Assembly: GCF_020622345.1 (NCBI RefSeq)
Contig: NZ_JACNMO010000004.1
Location: forward strand, 124,001 to 188,000
Length of the DNA: 64,000 nucleotides
Source: Roseobacter weihaiensis
GTDB lineage: Bacteria > Pseudomonadota > Alphaproteobacteria > Rhodobacterales > Rhodobacteraceae
Reading direction: 5' to 3'
In this document: piece by piece, positions 62,798-64,000 of the stretch
How positions within the stretch are numbered: position 1 is the first letter of the stretch
Layout of the letters: each line of letters starts with the position of its first letter
Translations under genes and position numbers: made by a program
The notes under the pieces: generated by a model
What the model was told of the DNA's origin: nothing
What the model saw: the letters and a program-made list of their open reading frames with translations, nothing else
The model's database searches: none

Positions 62798-63469
62798 CTA
62801 GCTTGCGATCCGGACATCCGGATCATGGGTCAACCGGTTCATCTGCTCAAAGAAACGCGCCCCCTGCGTGCCGATGTGCTGCCGCAGGATCGCCACCGTA
62901 AGATTGGTGTCACCTGTGCCCAAAGCCCGCAACAGCGCCGTGTGCTCATCGGCAGAGGCAGCCATGCGGCCCCGCAACTGAAACTGGATCCGCCGGAAGG
63001 GTTTCAGACGGGCGTAGAGCGCGCGTGCCTGATCCTCCAAAAAGGTGTTTCCGCTGAGGCGGTAGAGCTGTTGGTGGAAGGCCTCGTTGTGGTGGGCGTA
63101 GCCGGCGGCATCCTCCACGGCCAGGGCTTGGGTGCAGCGCGCATTGATGTCCTTGAGCAGCCTTAGACCTTCCGGTGGCATACGCTCCGCGGCCAGTCTA
63201 CCGCAGATGCCTTCGATCTCGGCCATCGTCTCGAACATCTCGATGACGCTCGTGACGCCAGGCCGTTGCACAAACACCCCCCGACGCGGGACCTGTTCGG
63301 CCAATTTCACCGCGACCAGGCGTTGCAGCGCTTCGCGGATGGGGGTGCGCGATACCCCAAACCTGGCGGCAAGGCGGGCTTCATCCAGTCGTTGACCTTC
63401 GTGGAACTGGCCGGTGAACACCATCTCCTCGAGGACATCGGCAATACGCTCTGCTTGTCTGGTTTCCAT
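62798..63469 (-). CDS. GntR family (FCD domain) transcriptional regulator
   Basis: 223 residues with a GntR winged HTH (RLDEARLAARFGVSRTPIRE, about residues 25-44) and an all-helical FCD effector domain. The metal-binding His/Asp residues include AHHNEAFHQQLY and the C-terminal ILRQHIGTQG. It is convergent with the fdh genes, so it is probably unrelated to them, and lies 95 bp downstream of the IclR gene on the same strand. Ligand unknown. Confidence 0.9.
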   Translation of the reverse strand: METRQAERIADVLEEMVFTGQFHEGQRLDEARLAARFGVSRTPIREALQRLVAVKLAEQVPRRGVFVQRPGVTSVIEMFETMAEIEGICGRLAAERMPPEGLRLLKDINARCTQALAVEDAAGYAHHNEAFHQQLYRLSGNTFLEDQARALYARLKPFRRIQFQLRGRMAASADEHTALLRALGTGDTNLTVAILRQHIGTQGARFFEQMNRLTHDPDVRIAS

Positions 63470-63564
63470 CAGATCAACCTCGTTTCTTGGCCGGGCGGGT
63501 GTTCAGCGGCCCGGCCGTTTTGATGTCGGAAAGCGGTTGAAACAGCGGCCGGTCTGCCCATCTG

Positions 63565-64000
63565 TCAAACAACCCCACCAGCGAAATCGGATGGGTCGGT
63601 CTGATCCGCTCTTGGGGGCCTGCCACCGATAAGCTGGGTAATCTCTGCAGCGGCTTCGGCAACCATCGCGCCAAGTTCGGGGACATGCAGCGCATCAAAA
63701 CGCGTATTTGGTCCCGAAATCGACACCCCGCCGCAGGCTTCCTGATGCTCGTCGTAAATTGCACTGCCAATGCAGGACATGCCGATATACCGCTCTTCGC
63801 TGTCAAAGGAATACCCGCGTACTCTGGTGCGCTGCAGATCCTCGAAAAGATCAGCGGGCGTGGTCAGCGTATTCTCTGTAAAGGCCACCAGCCCTGACGC
63901 CATCAAAAGCCGCCGCACCTCCGCTTCTTGCAGTGACGACAGTATCGCCTTGCCGATGCCTGAGGCATGCATGGACGTTCGCGTGCCACGCGCGAAAAAC
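63565..64000 (-). CDS. IclR family transcriptional regulator, partial
   Basis: The reading frame continues past the right edge, so the N-terminal HTH is missing. The visible 144 residues are the C-terminal effector domain (RGTRTSMHASGIGKAIL, then GYSFDSEERYIGMSCIGSAI and GGVSISGPNTRF), typical of IclR. The stop is at 63565-63567. The ATG at 63970 is internal, since family-typical residues (FFARGTRTS) precede it. Confidence 0.88.
   Translation of the reverse strand, partial: FFARGTRTSMHASGIGKAILSSLQEAEVRRLLMASGLVAFTENTLTTPADLFEDLQRTRVRGYSFDSEERYIGMSCIGSAIYDEHQEACGGVSISGPNTRFDALHVPELGAMVAEAAAEITQLIGGRPPRADQTDPSDFAGGVV

Noticed and set aside
1-64000. CRISPR array, prophage, IS element, tRNA or rRNA
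   Set aside because: No regularly spaced repeats, transposase or phage motifs, terminal inverted repeats or tRNA-like cloverleaf stretches were noticed on reading either strand.

Overview
This 64 kb window is chromosomal DNA of a G+C-rich alphaproteobacterium, most probably a marine Rhodobacteraceae member of the Roseobacter group. The evidence is three-fold: many solute importers, a formate dehydrogenase locus flanked by DUF3305, DUF3306, DUF6494 and DUF6505 genes, and tight operons with ATGA or GTGA overlaps. No rRNA, tRNA, IS element, phage gene or CRISPR array is visible. Both edges cut genes: a GcvT-type FAD oxidoreductase on the left and an IclR regulator on the right.

Layout. 1-9.4 kb: a tripartite tricarboxylate transporter (tctCBA), a LysR regulator and a partial FAD oxidoreductase, all leftward. 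They diverge from the tctDE two-component system, whose kinase gene overlaps a periplasmic solute-binding protein gene. 9.4-11.2 kb: a cysteine synthase and a 2H phosphoesterase. 11.3-19.3 kb: a ugpBAEC-type ABC importer behind a triple Pho-box-like promoter, a second ugpE-like permease, then glucuronate isomerase and a fructuronate reductase-like enzyme. 19.3-22.4 kb: a glycine-betaine-type ABC importer. 22.8-27.4 kb: a patatin-fold protein lacking its catalytic Ser and Asp, then a zinc-ribbon/cyclase/ATPase/TPR signalling protein. 27.6-30.9 kb: a fused E1 alpha-beta 2-oxoacid dehydrogenase coupled to a FabD-like acyltransferase. 30.9-38.7 kb: a LacI regulator divergent from a second tripartite transporter, a SauS-like CoA-acylating aldehyde dehydrogenase, a SauT-like acyl-CoA ligase and a D-lyxose isomerase-like cupin. 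38.7-48.3 kb: a long leftward run with hydantoinase B and A, ModCBA (molybdate), and ArsJ, GAPDH and an ArsR-ArsC fusion (arsenate). 48.6-50.8 kb: TupBCA (tungstate). 50.8-62.8 kb: the formate dehydrogenase locus. 62.8-64 kb: GntR and partial IclR regulators.

How it works together. Molybdate, tungstate and arsenate systems sit next to a Mo/W-dependent formate dehydrogenase, so 42-63 kb reads as an oxyanion and formate island. Its accessory genes encode a TorD-type chaperone, an Mrp ATPase, a four-cluster ferredoxin-like protein and several DUF proteins, probably for cofactor assembly, export or electron transfer. The rest is nutrient scavenging of organic acids, glycerol phosphates or uronates, betaines, and probably a sulfonate or related small acid.

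The items most worth a second look are: the E1-acyltransferase pair, whose acyltransferase lacks the malonate-binding Arg; the pseudo-patatin; the ArsR-ArsC fusion with an operator touching its start codon; the Pho-box-like array at ugpB; and hairpins that recur just after binding-protein genes in four transporter clusters.
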